Positions 33,927 to 43,464 of a DNA stretch of 64,000 bases are shown one piece after another. The DNA comes from Candidatus Eiseniibacteriota bacterium (GTDB lineage Bacteria > Eisenbacteria > RBG-16-71-46 > CAIMUX01). The notes beneath the pieces were generated by a model. That model was given only the letters and a program-made list of their open reading frames with translations. It had not been told where the DNA came from and did not search any database. The stretch covers positions 1 to 64,000 of the forward strand of contig CAIMUX010000127.1 in the NCBI GenBank assembly GCA_903844735.1, in the 5' to 3' direction. Positions within the stretch are counted from its first letter, which is position 1; each line of letters opens with the position of its first letter. A program made the translations under genes and the position numbers.

Positions 33927-35801
33927 TCACCCGATCGCCCCGTGCCGGATCCCCAGGCGATCCAGCCGACGCGCATGCTCCTCGAGGCGAGCCCTGAAAT
34001 CCCCCTCGCTGCGCACCTCCCGCGGCGACCAGAGCGCCTCGGCCAATGCGCACAGTCGCGGGAATACCATGTACTGGAGGTGCCCCCAGTCGCGCATCTG
34101 TTCGGTCCAGGTATTTCCCTGCCCTCCGAGGATGCGCGCCGCAGCCTCGCCGTCAAGACCGGGTGGCAGCGGCTCGAAGGCATAGACCCGTCCCAGAGGC
34201 AGATCGGCGGGAAACGCCGGTGGCTCCGACCCGCGCGGCCCCTGGTAATGATCGAAGTAGCAGTGCGCGGTGGGGGTCATCACCACCTCGTGCCCTGCCC
34301 GCGCCGCCCGGATACCCCCGTCGAACCCTCGCCACGACATCACCACGGCGTCCTTCGGCAGGACCGAACCCGGAACGCTTCCGGCACCATCGAGAATCTC
34401 GTCCCAGCCGACGAGCCGCTTCCCGAGCCCCGCCAGGTGCCGTCCGATGCGGCGCACGAACCAGGCCTGCAGCGCATCGGCGTCCGGGAGTTTCTCGGCC
34501 TCCATGCGCCGGCGGCAATCGGGGCACGTGTTCCATCGCGCCTTCGGGCATTCGTCTCCGCCGATGTGCACGAACAGGCCCGGAAAAAGCACCGCCACCG
34601 AATCGAGCACCGCGCCGAGGAAAGCGAATGTCTCCTCCTTCCCGGCGCAGAAGACATCCTCGAAGATTCCCCAGCCTGAGGGGACGGGCAACGGCGCACC
34701 CCGGCAGGAGAGTCCCGGGTAGGCTGCGAGGGCCGCGCGCGCGTGACCGGGCATCTCGATCTCGGGAACCACCGTAACGAACCGCTCGGTGGCGTAGGCC
34801 ACCACCTCCCTGATCTCGTCGTCTGTGTAAGCGCCGCCGTAGCGGGCTCCTCCATCCCCGCGTCGCCAGGCGCCGATCTCCGTCAGCCTCGGAAACCCTG
34901 CCACCGGCAACCGCCATCCCTGATCGTCCACGAGGTGCCAATGCAGGACATTCAGCTTGTGCAACGCGCACCAGTCAACCGCCTCCTTCACCCTCGCCGC
35001 GGGAAAGAAGTGCCGCGCGACATCGATGTGTAATCCGCGCCAGCGGAACCTCGGGCGGTCGTCGATGCGCACGGTGGGGATGGCGCAAGAGAACGGGCGA
35101 CCACCGGCGCTTCCTCCGTCGGTTCTTTCACCGTCGGCACTTCCGTCGCGGTCACCATCCCCCTCCCCATTCCTCTCTTCGTCGCGCCCCCGGCCTCGTA
35201 ATGCGCCTCGCTTCGCGCCAGCCGCCTCGTCGAGCCCAGGGTCTCGCTCCGCGCCCATCCATGCACTGCCGTCCGGCACTAACTGAAACAGCGTGTGCAT
35301 CCCGCGAAACAGGCCGATCGGAGCGGTAGCCGTGAGTCGCACGCCGCTTGGTGTGACGTCGAGGCGGTAGGCTTCAGACTCGATAGCGGGAAGGCCACGG
35401 GACTCGTCGCGTTCGGGCGGCTTCGCACCAGCAGCGGTGATGCCGGCCTCCACGGCCCCCGCCTCCCCCGAATCACCCGTTTCCAGAACCAGCCGGATGA
35501 CTCCGTCATCGCGCACCGGGATGACGAAGCCGATCCGTTCCCCCAGAGTCCTGGCGAGATCGTGGGCGATGCGTCGCACCGACTCATCCCGCGCTCCGTC
35601 GCCCGGGGCCGCGTCCGCGGGCGCCTTGTCGATCGCCGCCGCATTTGCCGGAATCGTTTCACTCCCGGCGTTTGCCGGTACCGGTTCGCTCGCCGGCGCA
35701 CATCCCGGGCCCGACCAGGCTGACCAGGACACGGCAATCCCCGGGGCAAGGCGAAGGGAGCCTTCTCCCCACGCCACGTGCGCGGGCCACGGAACCAGCA
35801 T
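33927..35801 (-). CDS. Beta-N-acetylhexosaminidase, GH20
   Basis: Removes terminal beta-linked GlcNAc or GalNAc. The 624-residue protein has an N-terminal GH20b-like domain with an inserted Ala/Asp/Glu-rich segment of about 60 residues (ERNGEGDGDRDGSADGERTD). The TIM barrel starts FRWRGLHIDVARHFFP and contains LHWHLVDDQGWRLP, VVPEIEMPGHARAA and the catalytic Asp-Glu pair in FVHIGGDECPKARW. No signal peptide is obvious, so it may work in the cytoplasm or leave by another route. ATG at 35801 overlaps the PNGase F stop by one base (TGATG), indicating translational coupling. Confidence 0.93.
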   Translation of the reverse strand: MLVPWPAHVAWGEGSLRLAPGIAVSWSAWSGPGCAPASEPVPANAGSETIPANAAAIDKAPADAAPGDGARDESVRRIAHDLARTLGERIGFVIPVRDDGVIRLVLETGDSGEAGAVEAGITAAGAKPPERDESRGLPAIESEAYRLDVTPSGVRLTATAPIGLFRGMHTLFQLVPDGSAWMGAERDPGLDEAAGAKRGALRGRGRDEERNGEGDGDRDGSADGERTDGGSAGGRPFSCAIPTVRIDDRPRFRWRGLHIDVARHFFPAARVKEAVDWCALHKLNVLHWHLVDDQGWRLPVAGFPRLTEIGAWRRGDGGARYGGAYTDDEIREVVAYATERFVTVVPEIEMPGHARAALAAYPGLSCRGAPLPVPSGWGIFEDVFCAGKEETFAFLGAVLDSVAVLFPGLFVHIGGDECPKARWNTCPDCRRRMEAEKLPDADALQAWFVRRIGRHLAGLGKRLVGWDEILDGAGSVPGSVLPKDAVVMSWRGFDGGIRAARAGHEVVMTPTAHCYFDHYQGPRGSEPPAFPADLPLGRVYAFEPLPPGLDGEAAARILGGQGNTWTEQMRDWGHLQYMVFPRLCALAEALWSPREVRSEGDFRARLEEHARRLDRLGIRHGAIG

Positions 35802-36949
35802 CAGTTCCTCCAGAGTCGGGGCGGCCGGTCCCACCCGATCAGCGCAGCCGATACGCGCCAGTAGCCGAAGTTTCCGTCGGCATCCTCAGGTCGCATCTCC
35901 TCGATGGCGACCTTCACCTGGTGCTTCCCCGGACCAAGGTGGTCGGTCAGGTCGAATTCCGTCGGGAGAACCTCGACACCCGGACACCAGCCGCTGCGCG
36001 CGTAGTCGGACGACCACGATCCGTCGGCCCAGCGCGAGCAGTACGGATTCCGCTCGCGGAAGCGGCGGCAGTCGTCCCGCCACGGGTGGATGCGCGCCAC
36101 CACCCGGCCGTCGACCGAGATGACATTCGCCTTGGACTCGAACTCGTCGGCATCGCGTCCGTCGGTGCAGTGGCCGGTCGAGATGTACCGCAGTACCACG
36201 CGCGAGAGGCCGGGCGGCACCGTCACCTCGGCCACGAGACCGTCGCCGTGCTCCTCGCGGTTGAACGAATCGACGAGCATCACCGGAGCGGCCCAGAACG
36301 GGGCGTCGAACGTCGAATCTGGCTCGTAGCGCAGCGAACAGTCGACCCGCCAGGCCGGGGTGACCCACGTGTCGATGAAGGCACGGAAACGGCACGGCCC
36401 GCGCAGCAACGGAGCGAGAGCGGTGACATCGACCTCGTGGTCGGTACGTCCTCCGTAGGCGGTGATGAAACGCACCAGCTCGACATCGGGCCCTTCCTCG
36501 AACGCCAGGCGGATGCTCCCGGCGCGGTCCCAGCGGTCAAACATGCTGCGTTCGTCCTGCGGTATCGGTTTGATGGTGAGAAGGGCCTTCACCTGCCCGC
36601 GCGGTGGATCCGCGGGCAGAACGATCTCGGTAGAGACGATCCGCCCGCGATCCCGGACCTCGATACCCGGGGTCGCGTACTTCGCCGACGAGTCGGGCGA
36701 GAAATGGATCATGGCGTCAAGGAAGATCGGGACGTCGAGCGGAGCCGGTGCCGGTGCCGACACCACAAAGGCCGAGGATGCCTTGACACCCGCGGCAGCG
36801 GCAGAACCGGCCACAAGTAGCACGAGAAGGCCGGTCGCGACGCCCGCGGCGATGCGCGCGGCCGCGAGGTCCCGTGCAACCCGACTCGCCGAGACACCTC
36901 TCGCCCGTATGCGTCCGTCCACCGCGTTCTCCGCCGATCCCGGCCTCAC
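35801..36949 (-). CDS. Peptide-N-glycosidase F-type enzyme
   Basis: Cleaves the amide between Asn and the first GlcNAc of N-glycans. The 382-residue protein has an N-terminal signal or anchor (IAAGVATGLLVLLVAGSAAA). Both PNGase F domains are visible: MFDRWDRAGSI corresponds to the EWDR segment with catalytic Asp60 of the Elizabethkingia enzyme, followed by VRFITAYGG and DVTALAPLL. The second domain carries GRDADEFESKANVISVDG and RSGWCPGVEVLPTEFDL. The segment FIDTW replaces YTETW, so the Glu118 position is Asp here (from my memory of the reference). The GTG start at 36949 overlaps the GH38 stop (GTGA), which decides it over the longer frame. Confidence 0.9.
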   Translation of the reverse strand: MRPGSAENAVDGRIRARGVSASRVARDLAAARIAAGVATGLLVLLVAGSAAAAGVKASSAFVVSAPAPAPLDVPIFLDAMIHFSPDSSAKYATPGIEVRDRGRIVSTEIVLPADPPRGQVKALLTIKPIPQDERSMFDRWDRAGSIRLAFEEGPDVELVRFITAYGGRTDHEVDVTALAPLLRGPCRFRAFIDTWVTPAWRVDCSLRYEPDSTFDAPFWAAPVMLVDSFNREEHGDGLVAEVTVPPGLSRVVLRYISTGHCTDGRDADEFESKANVISVDGRVVARIHPWRDDCRRFRERNPYCSRWADGSWSSDYARSGWCPGVEVLPTEFDLTDHLGPGKHQVKVAIEEMRPEDADGNFGYWRVSAALIGWDRPPRLWRN

Positions 36950-39900
36950 CCATCCCTCCACCGGTACGTCCGAATCTCGAACGGCCCCAGTTCCAGCTCC
37001 ACCGGTCCCGCGATCGGCACCGGCCTCCCGCGATCGTTCCACTCCACGAGGTCGCATTCGACCAGCGTTCCGGCCGGAGGCTCCAGAAAGAGCCGCCCGC
37101 GCGAGGTTCGTCCGCGCGTCTCCACCACACGCAGGGTGCGGCTCGTGTCCCCCTCCGCCTTCTTCACAACAGCCAGGGAAAGCCCCTCGCCCTCCAACTG
37201 CACCGGATACCGGCACCCGCGCGCCGCCAGCCCGTCGAAGAGTAGCGGCGGCCGGTTCAGCGCCGCAGCCTCGGCGAAAACGTCCGAGTCCTCCAGACAT
37301 CCCGGGTGCGGCAGGAGGCTGTAGGTGAACCGATGGTCACCCTGATCGCAGTCGGGGTCCGGGTTCGTCGGCGATCGCAGCAGCGCCAGATCAAGCGTGT
37401 TGCCATGCGCCTTGTGGCCGTACTTCGAGTCGTTCAGCAGCGCCACGCCGTACCCGTCGGCCGAGAGGTCGACAAAGCGATGCGCCACCGACTCGAATCG
37501 TGCCAGGTCCCATCGTGTGTTCCGGTGGGTCGGCCGCCGAAGGAAGCCGTACTGAATCTCGAAGCTCGCCTCCGCCGCGCGCACCGCTACCGGAAAGGCG
37601 ACGCGCAAGAGGCGGTGTCGCTCGCGCCAGCGCACGAAAGTCCGAAAGTCGAGCCGCCGCGACCGCGATCCGAGCCTCACCTCCTGCGTGATCTCCGAAT
37701 CACCCAGCCGATATCGGAAGCGGAGCGTCCGGCGCACCGGACCGTCGCTCACTCGGTCTGCCGCATGCGCCCGCGCGACCTCCACCACGGCTCCCTCATA
37801 GAACAGGTCGATGTCCCAGGCGTCCCAATCGTTGGGACGGTCCTCGTAGAGAGTGAGCGCGTTGCCCCGGGCCCCTGGCTCCAGGATCTCGCGCCCTGCT
37901 TCGCGGTCGAACGCGCGGATCAGCGCGCCATCCGGGGCGAACTCGTAGCGGATGCGGCCGTTTTCCAAGATGAGGACGTCCGGAGCCACGCCCGGAGCCG
38001 TGCCCCCGGCCGCACCCGAGACGGCATCCCCCCGCCGCAGGGTCACGAACCAAAGCCCCGGCACCGACACCTGGACCACCGCCACCCCCTCTTCCTCCTG
38101 CACCGGAAGGGGCCGATCCTCCGCATCGAGCACCCCGTAACCGCGCCACGACTCCGGGAGCTCCACGGCGCCGTGAAAACTGTGGGCATGCGGCTGAAAG
38201 AGCACAAGCGATCCGGCCTCATGCTCGCCCAGTCGCACCGCGGCCCGTGTACAAAGCCGTTCGCAAACCGCGATCGTCTCCGCGTGCTCGCGCCGCGTCC
38301 GCTCGTAGACACAGCCGATGCTCGACCCCGGCAGGATGTCATGAAACTGGTTCACGAGGAGAATCTTCCACGCGGCGTCCAGCTCCGCCGCCGGGTATTC
38401 CTCCAGCGGGAGCGCCGACCAGAGCAGCTCCGTCACCCTCAGCCACTCCTCCAGCCGTCGGTTCCCGCGCTTCACCTCCGCCTGCGAAGTGAGCGTGCCG
38501 CGGTGCAGCTCGAGATAGAGCTCTCCCACCCACGACGGCAGCTCCGCCTGTCGCTCCCGCAGCCCAGCCAGAAACTCGCGCGCCGGAGCGAAACGCACCC
38601 GTGGTGCTCCTTCGAGATCGCGCATCCTTCGCCCGCGCTCCAGGTGGTCCTCGTGCGGACCACCACCACCGTCCCCCACCCCGAAAAGGCTGAGAAACCC
38701 GTCCAGGAACCCGCGCTCCCGGAAATTCTCTTCACCCTTGATCAACGACTCGGGATCGAGCGCGCTGTTGTAGGTATTCTCCGGCGGAAAGTGGGCGATC
38801 ACCGCACTCCCGTCGATGCCGGTCCAGTTGAACGTGGTGTGCGGGAAATCATTGAACTGATTCCAGGAGATTTTCTGCGTGACCAAAGTGTCGAGGCCGC
38901 ACCGGCGCAGGATCTGCGGCAGCGCCGCCGAGTAGCCGAAGACATCGGGCAACCAGAGGTTGTCCACCGTCACGCCCAGCTCGTCGCGGAAGAACCGCAT
39001 GCCGTGTAGGAACTGCCGGATGAGCGACTCTCCGTCGGGAACGTTGCAGTCGGCCTCCACCCACATCCCGCCCTGCACCTCCCACCGTCCCTCCTCAACG
39101 AACCGGCGGATCTGCGCGAAGAGCCCCGGGTGGTGCTCCTTCATGAAGGCGTAGTGCTGGGCCTGCGACGCTCCGAAGTGGTAGTCCGGATAGCGTTCCA
39201 GCAGCCGGAGTTGCGTGGAGAACGTCCGCGCGCACTTGCGCACGCCCTCGTCCACCGGCCAGAGCCAGGCGGTATCGATGTGGGCGTGCCCGATCGCCGT
39301 TACGGTAAGCGCCGAGGCCGCTGCTGGCTTGTACAACTCGCGAACGATGATCTCCCGCGATGCCGCGAGCCGGTCTCGCTGCCCGGCGTAGAGGTCCGCG
39401 GCCGCGTTGGCGGCGTGCAACAACCGCGCTCGGCGCGTCCCGTCTTCCGGCAATCCGCGGATCAGGCCCAGCAGCACCCGCAGATCCTGCGCAAACTGCC
39501 ACCCCTCCTCGTCGAGGGCGACCAGGCGCAACATCCGCACCCGCGGTTCCCACCGTCCATGACGCTCAGGGTCCGTAGGGCGCGGGTCGACTTCGAGCGA
39601 GACACCGAAAAGGGCGGCCGCCGAGACCTCTACCCACAGGTCGATCTCCTCGCCCCCGGCCGCGGGTGCGAAGAGCGGCACCAGATCGCGGCGGAACGAC
39701 GGATCCCAGGTAGAGCCGACCGAGATCCCCTGCACCAGCTCCCCGGTGTTCCGGCAGACCAGACCCTCGCCGCCCAGATCCAGCCGCGCAGCCACCGTTC
39801 GCCGGCGCCACGCATCCGGTACCCGCCCGCGCAGATGGAACCAGGCGATCTCCCAGGCACACCCCCACACCTCACCCTCGGTGATCGGGCCACCCTCGAC

Positions 39901-40053
39901 ACTCCGTCGGTCCGCGAACGGTACCGCGACGCGCGTGGTCGAGACGGTCGCCGACAGGGGCGCCTCCTCCGCAATCCGCAACCCACGCAAGCGGGTCTCC
40001 CAGAGCTCCAGCCGTCGCAACAACAGCCGCTCCACCTTCGCGTCCACCCACAC
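36946..40053 (-). CDS. Alpha-mannosidase, GH38
   Basis: Hydrolyses alpha-mannosides, here probably the mannose branches of N-glycans. A 1035-residue enzyme with the full GH38 layout: an N-terminal beta domain, then a catalytic domain with zinc ligands in IGHAHIDTAWLWP, EGRWEVQGGMWVEAD, nucleophile Asp in LWLPDVFGYSAALPQI, followed by the three-helix and large beta domains. The frame opens at GTG 40053, but AGGAGG sits at five bases from a second GTG at 40047 (MDAK...), which may be the true start. No signal peptide, so cytoplasmic. The stop overlaps the PNGase F start. Confidence 0.95.
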   Translation of the reverse strand: MWVDAKVERLLLRRLELWETRLRGLRIAEEAPLSATVSTTRVAVPFADRRSVEGGPITEGEVWGCAWEIAWFHLRGRVPDAWRRRTVAARLDLGGEGLVCRNTGELVQGISVGSTWDPSFRRDLVPLFAPAAGGEEIDLWVEVSAAALFGVSLEVDPRPTDPERHGRWEPRVRMLRLVALDEEGWQFAQDLRVLLGLIRGLPEDGTRRARLLHAANAAADLYAGQRDRLAASREIIVRELYKPAAASALTVTAIGHAHIDTAWLWPVDEGVRKCARTFSTQLRLLERYPDYHFGASQAQHYAFMKEHHPGLFAQIRRFVEEGRWEVQGGMWVEADCNVPDGESLIRQFLHGMRFFRDELGVTVDNLWLPDVFGYSAALPQILRRCGLDTLVTQKISWNQFNDFPHTTFNWTGIDGSAVIAHFPPENTYNSALDPESLIKGEENFRERGFLDGFLSLFGVGDGGGGPHEDHLERGRRMRDLEGAPRVRFAPAREFLAGLRERQAELPSWVGELYLELHRGTLTSQAEVKRGNRRLEEWLRVTELLWSALPLEEYPAAELDAAWKILLVNQFHDILPGSSIGCVYERTRREHAETIAVCERLCTRAAVRLGEHEAGSLVLFQPHAHSFHGAVELPESWRGYGVLDAEDRPLPVQEEEGVAVVQVSVPGLWFVTLRRGDAVSGAAGGTAPGVAPDVLILENGRIRYEFAPDGALIRAFDREAGREILEPGARGNALTLYEDRPNDWDAWDIDLFYEGAVVEVARAHAADRVSDGPVRRTLRFRYRLGDSEITQEVRLGSRSRRLDFRTFVRWRERHRLLRVAFPVAVRAAEASFEIQYGFLRRPTHRNTRWDLARFESVAHRFVDLSADGYGVALLNDSKYGHKAHGNTLDLALLRSPTNPDPDCDQGDHRFTYSLLPHPGCLEDSDVFAEAAALNRPPLLFDGLAARGCRYPVQLEGEGLSLAVVKKAEGDTSRTLRVVETRGRTSRGRLFLEPPAGTLVECDLVEWNDRGRPVPIAGPVELELGPFEIRTYRWRDG

Positions 40054-40201
40054 CTCCTGCCGTCCGCCCCGTCCGCGCCACTCGCATCGTCAGCCTCGGG
40101 TAGGCCGACCGCGCCGTCCCCACATCCGCAAGAGAGGTCCCGCGCGGCATCGCGGACCGACCCGTCCGGCTGCGGTCTGCGCGCACCGCGCGCGCCCAAC
40201 C

Positions 40202-42118
40202 TCAGTCTCGCCGCACGAACCCGTCGTCGGCGTGATCCCGCTCGCGCCCCCGCAGTGTGCGAAACATCCGCTGCAGGTCCTTGAGCCCCCCGGCCGTGAA
40301 CCAGACGACCGTGACGCAGGCGAGAACGATGTTGATCCCGAGTTGGATCTTCCAGAACAGCATCCAAGCGTCGTCACTCACGTCGTGCGAGAGGTTGTAC
40401 ACCAGCCCTACCACGAAGATGAGAAACCACGCGAAGGTCCAGGCAAAGTTCGCGGTGTAGACCGCCTTGTCCCCGCGGCTGAACTCGGGGCTGAAGCCGA
40501 GAACCCGCCAACCGCGCGGCCTCCCGGCTACGCCCTCCCCGGGGAGCACGTAGGGCCCGCGGTGCAGTAATCGGTCGAGGTCAAAGTCGGTCCGCTTTCC
40601 CAAGAGCGATACCAAGACAAAGACGAGCGCCGACGCTCCCATGGCCAAAGCCCAGAACTCCTGCCCGTTCACCGGAAAGCCGGGTTGCAGTTGATGGATG
40701 ATGATCCCGCCCACCGCCACCACTGAACCGGTGGTCATGGCCGCCCAGGCCGCCGCGGTCGTCCCCCGCCGCCAGTAGAGCCCGCCGATGATGATCGCCC
40801 CCGAGCCGCCTGCGAAGATCGCACCCGTGATGGCGAAGAAGAGGAAAATGTACTGCGTCTGCCGGAAGACCAGGCTGAAACAGAAGATGAAGACAGCCAC
40901 CAAGAGGATGGCCAGCCGCAGCGCCCGCAGGTGGGCCCTCGTCGAAAGCGGCCGCCCCCGCAACGGAATGATGACATCTTGCACGAGAATGCTTCCCCAG
41001 GAGTGCAGGTAGGTGTCAAAGGTGGTGATGGAAGCGCAGAGCATGAGCGCGGTGAAGACGCCGATCAGCCCCATCGGCAGCAACTGGCGCATCACAAGCG
41101 GCACCTGCAGTTGGTTTCGCACCGCCTCCGTCTCTCCCATCGGCAGGAGCCCCTGGACTGTCTGGGCGATCGCCGCGTAGCTCGGATGGTGCAGCACGGT
41201 GTAGGCCACGATCGGCACGAACCCGAGCATCACCGTTTGCGGCATCCCGCGCCAAAGCCCCAGCACCCCTGCCATCTTCGCCTCGTGGGCGTTCACGGCC
41301 GAAGAGTTGTACGCCTGCGTCCCCTGCCACGACATCGTGCCGTACAACACGCCGACGACCCCGATGAGGAAGTACCAGAGGTTGAAGTCCTTCACCTCGC
41401 TGGTGTGGAACGGGTTGATGAGCGAGGCGTCCCGCGGCGCCTGTTGCAGAGCTTCCCGGATCGCTCCCCAGTCCACGGTGAAGACGAAGAAGAGGGTGAT
41501 CGCGATGAGCCCGAAGTTGACGAAGGCGCCCTGCAGGAAGTCGGAAACGATCACCGCCACCTGCCCGCCGGCAAAGACGAAGAAGAGCGCCACCGCGAGC
41601 AGAAAGACCATGACCAAGGCAAACGTGGAGAAAGCCAGTCCGAAGAGGTGCACCGTCGGGGGAAGACCACAGAAGTGGATGAAGAAGCGCGCCTCCACCG
41701 CCGGAAAGATCCCCATGTTCACGATGCCGGCGAGGAAGGCGATGCTGCCGGTGTAAATGCGAAAGCCCCGGCTATACCGCAGTTCGAAGAACTGGGCCAG
41801 GGTTAGGCAGCGTGTCTGCCGGAAGCGGTAGATGACCCACCCTGAGACGGTGACCAGGAGAAGGACCACTCCCATGGTCATCCCCCACCACTGCATGGAG
41901 AACCCGGCTACCAGGTTCATCTCCAGGTTGCCCACGATGGTGATCGCACCCAGCGCCGCCACACCGGCGGAGACAGTCAGCAGGTAACGCCCGGCGGTGC
42001 GTCCCGCGGCGAGGAAGTCGGCCACGCTGCGCATCTGGAGGCGGCTCACGAGCACACTGCCCACCATGACGACAAACACCACGGCCACGATCGACCAGTC
42101 GAGAGCGGTCAGAACCAT
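40202..42118 (-). CDS. Sodium:solute symporter (SSS family)
   Basis: A 638-residue sodium-coupled transporter with about 13-14 membrane helices. The start MVLTALDWSIVAVVFVVMVG is followed by SVADFLAAGRTAGRYLLTVS and a G-rich first broken helix, typical of the SSS/APC fold. Middle segments include YGTMSWQGTQAYNSSA and FTALMLCASITTFDTYLHSW. The ATG at 42118 follows AAGGGG; the longer frame to 42190 is not supported. It lies 13 bp after the CBM9-like gene. Position among glycosidases suggests uptake of a sugar released from N-glycans, for example mannose, GlcNAc or a disaccharide. Confidence 0.92.
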   Translation of the reverse strand: MVLTALDWSIVAVVFVVMVGSVLVSRLQMRSVADFLAAGRTAGRYLLTVSAGVAALGAITIVGNLEMNLVAGFSMQWWGMTMGVVLLLVTVSGWVIYRFRQTRCLTLAQFFELRYSRGFRIYTGSIAFLAGIVNMGIFPAVEARFFIHFCGLPPTVHLFGLAFSTFALVMVFLLAVALFFVFAGGQVAVIVSDFLQGAFVNFGLIAITLFFVFTVDWGAIREALQQAPRDASLINPFHTSEVKDFNLWYFLIGVVGVLYGTMSWQGTQAYNSSAVNAHEAKMAGVLGLWRGMPQTVMLGFVPIVAYTVLHHPSYAAIAQTVQGLLPMGETEAVRNQLQVPLVMRQLLPMGLIGVFTALMLCASITTFDTYLHSWGSILVQDVIIPLRGRPLSTRAHLRALRLAILLVAVFIFCFSLVFRQTQYIFLFFAITGAIFAGGSGAIIIGGLYWRRGTTAAAWAAMTTGSVVAVGGIIIHQLQPGFPVNGQEFWALAMGASALVFVLVSLLGKRTDFDLDRLLHRGPYVLPGEGVAGRPRGWRVLGFSPEFSRGDKAVYTANFAWTFAWFLIFVVGLVYNLSHDVSDDAWMLFWKIQLGINIVLACVTVVWFTAGGLKDLQRMFRTLRGRERDHADDGFVRRD

Positions 42119-42131
42119 GCGGTGTCCCCTT

Positions 42132-43403
42132 TCACGGCTCGGTACGCCCGGAACGCCCGTCGTCCCGTATATGCAGCGTGCCACGACCATCGGTCGACGG
42201 CAGAGTCGCCTCGAACCCCGATCGGGTCACCCTCAGCTCCACCGGACCCGGCGGAAACCCGGGCAGTTCCAGCCGGTCGGCGCTGTACCGCCGCTCACGC
42301 TCGAAGAGCTCCTTCTCGGCATAGTACGCCAGGCGCAGCGTCCAACTCGCATGGGCGTCCGGGTCGGGCCGCACCGTCGAACTCGGCGTGCCGGCCGCAC
42401 CCGACGTGCCAGCAGGACTCGGCGTACCAGCCGCACCCGGCGTACCAGCCGGCGCCGCGCAGAACTGCACCACGCCCCACATTTCGGGGTAATGCATCGC
42501 CACTAATCCCTGAGGCGACCAGGTCCAGTTGTCTTCCGGCAGCGCCTTTCCGCTCGCCGGGTCCTTCCGCTTCTCGTAGCCCCCCTCGCGCGGGTCGATC
42601 CGCCACTCGACCCGGGAGAAGTTCACCCGCCACTGATCGCCGTCGGCCGGCGGCGCCGCACGGTGCGCACACTCGGCCAGAACCGTCCAAGGAAAGGCAA
42701 TCTCCACGGTCCAGCCGCGGTCGCGGTCGCGCGGATCATTGAGCGTCCCGTCGAGATGGACCGCTGTCGTAAGCCCCGCAATGTCCCACGCGTTCACCGC
42801 CGGCCCGCCATCGCGGTAGGGACGGATGAGCAGGAGGTCCCAGGCCGTGTTGAGGGCGTTCATCTCCAGCTCGTAGTACTCGTGCGTGTCACCGTCGGGA
42901 TCGATGAAGACCTCGAAGTCGTTCTCGTGGTAGATCACCATGTCGCGCCGATCGTAGGTGGCCCAGAGGTCAGGCTCCTCCATCTCCGCACCCACGTAGA
43001 AGAACGTGTCGTCCCAGAGCATGCGGGCACGGGTGTGAAAGCGCGGGGTGGGGCGGATCGATCCCTCGATGTCACCGAACTCCTCGGTCCGCGGAGCTTT
43101 CTGCCAAGCGGGCTCATCCATGACGCCATCGATGATCGGCGGCGTCAACGTCTGCGCACAAGCATACACGCGGGGTGCGTAGGGGATGAAGGGGACCGGA
43201 AACTTGCGCGCGCCCAGCGACGCAGGGAGTAGCTGGGGCGGTGGGCCGGAGAGATGGGCGGTCACGCCGTTCACGGGCCGTGGTCTTGCCGCGTCGATAG
43301 CGTCTGCCGGGCCCGCGACGGCGAGTATTTCCGTGCTCGTGAACACGATGATCACCCACGCCGGCAGCATCCGGTGAAACAGGCGTCTGTGTTCGGCCGG
43401 CAT
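42132..43403 (-). CDS. Exported CBM9-like carbohydrate-binding protein
   Basis: A 423-residue exported protein. The N-terminal MLPAWVIIVFTSTEILAVAG acts as signal. The core is a family 9-like carbohydrate-binding fold: PPIIDGVMDEPAWQKAPRTE, ARMLWDDTFFYVGAEMEEPD, the NDFEVFIDPDGDTHEYYELE block and WTVEIAFPW. Such domains bind sugars or reducing ends and are common beside glycoside hydrolases. Residues 325-355 are a recent-looking Ala-Gly-Thr-Pro repeat (GTPGAAGTPSPAGTSGAAGT) encoded by near-identical short units. ATG at 43403 is chosen for its purine-rich GGGGGAAGGGGGG upstream. It probably presents glycan at the surface or periplasm. Confidence 0.8.
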   Translation of the reverse strand: MPAEHRRLFHRMLPAWVIIVFTSTEILAVAGPADAIDAARPRPVNGVTAHLSGPPPQLLPASLGARKFPVPFIPYAPRVYACAQTLTPPIIDGVMDEPAWQKAPRTEEFGDIEGSIRPTPRFHTRARMLWDDTFFYVGAEMEEPDLWATYDRRDMVIYHENDFEVFIDPDGDTHEYYELEMNALNTAWDLLLIRPYRDGGPAVNAWDIAGLTTAVHLDGTLNDPRDRDRGWTVEIAFPWTVLAECAHRAAPPADGDQWRVNFSRVEWRIDPREGGYEKRKDPASGKALPEDNWTWSPQGLVAMHYPEMWGVVQFCAAPAGTPGAAGTPSPAGTSGAAGTPSSTVRPDPDAHASWTLRLAYYAEKELFERERRYSADRLELPGFPPGPVELRVTRSGFEATLPSTDGRGTLHIRDDGRSGRTEP

Positions 43404-43464
43404 CGTTCCCCCTTCCCCGCCCCGGACGCGCGCCGCATGCGCCGTGTGCGCGAAGATCATCCCC

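Noticed and set aside
37306-39009. 567-residue plus-strand gene inside GH38
   Set aside because: It is a GC-rich shadow of the GH38 alpha-mannosidase gene, whose catalytic motifs are unmistakable on the minus strand.
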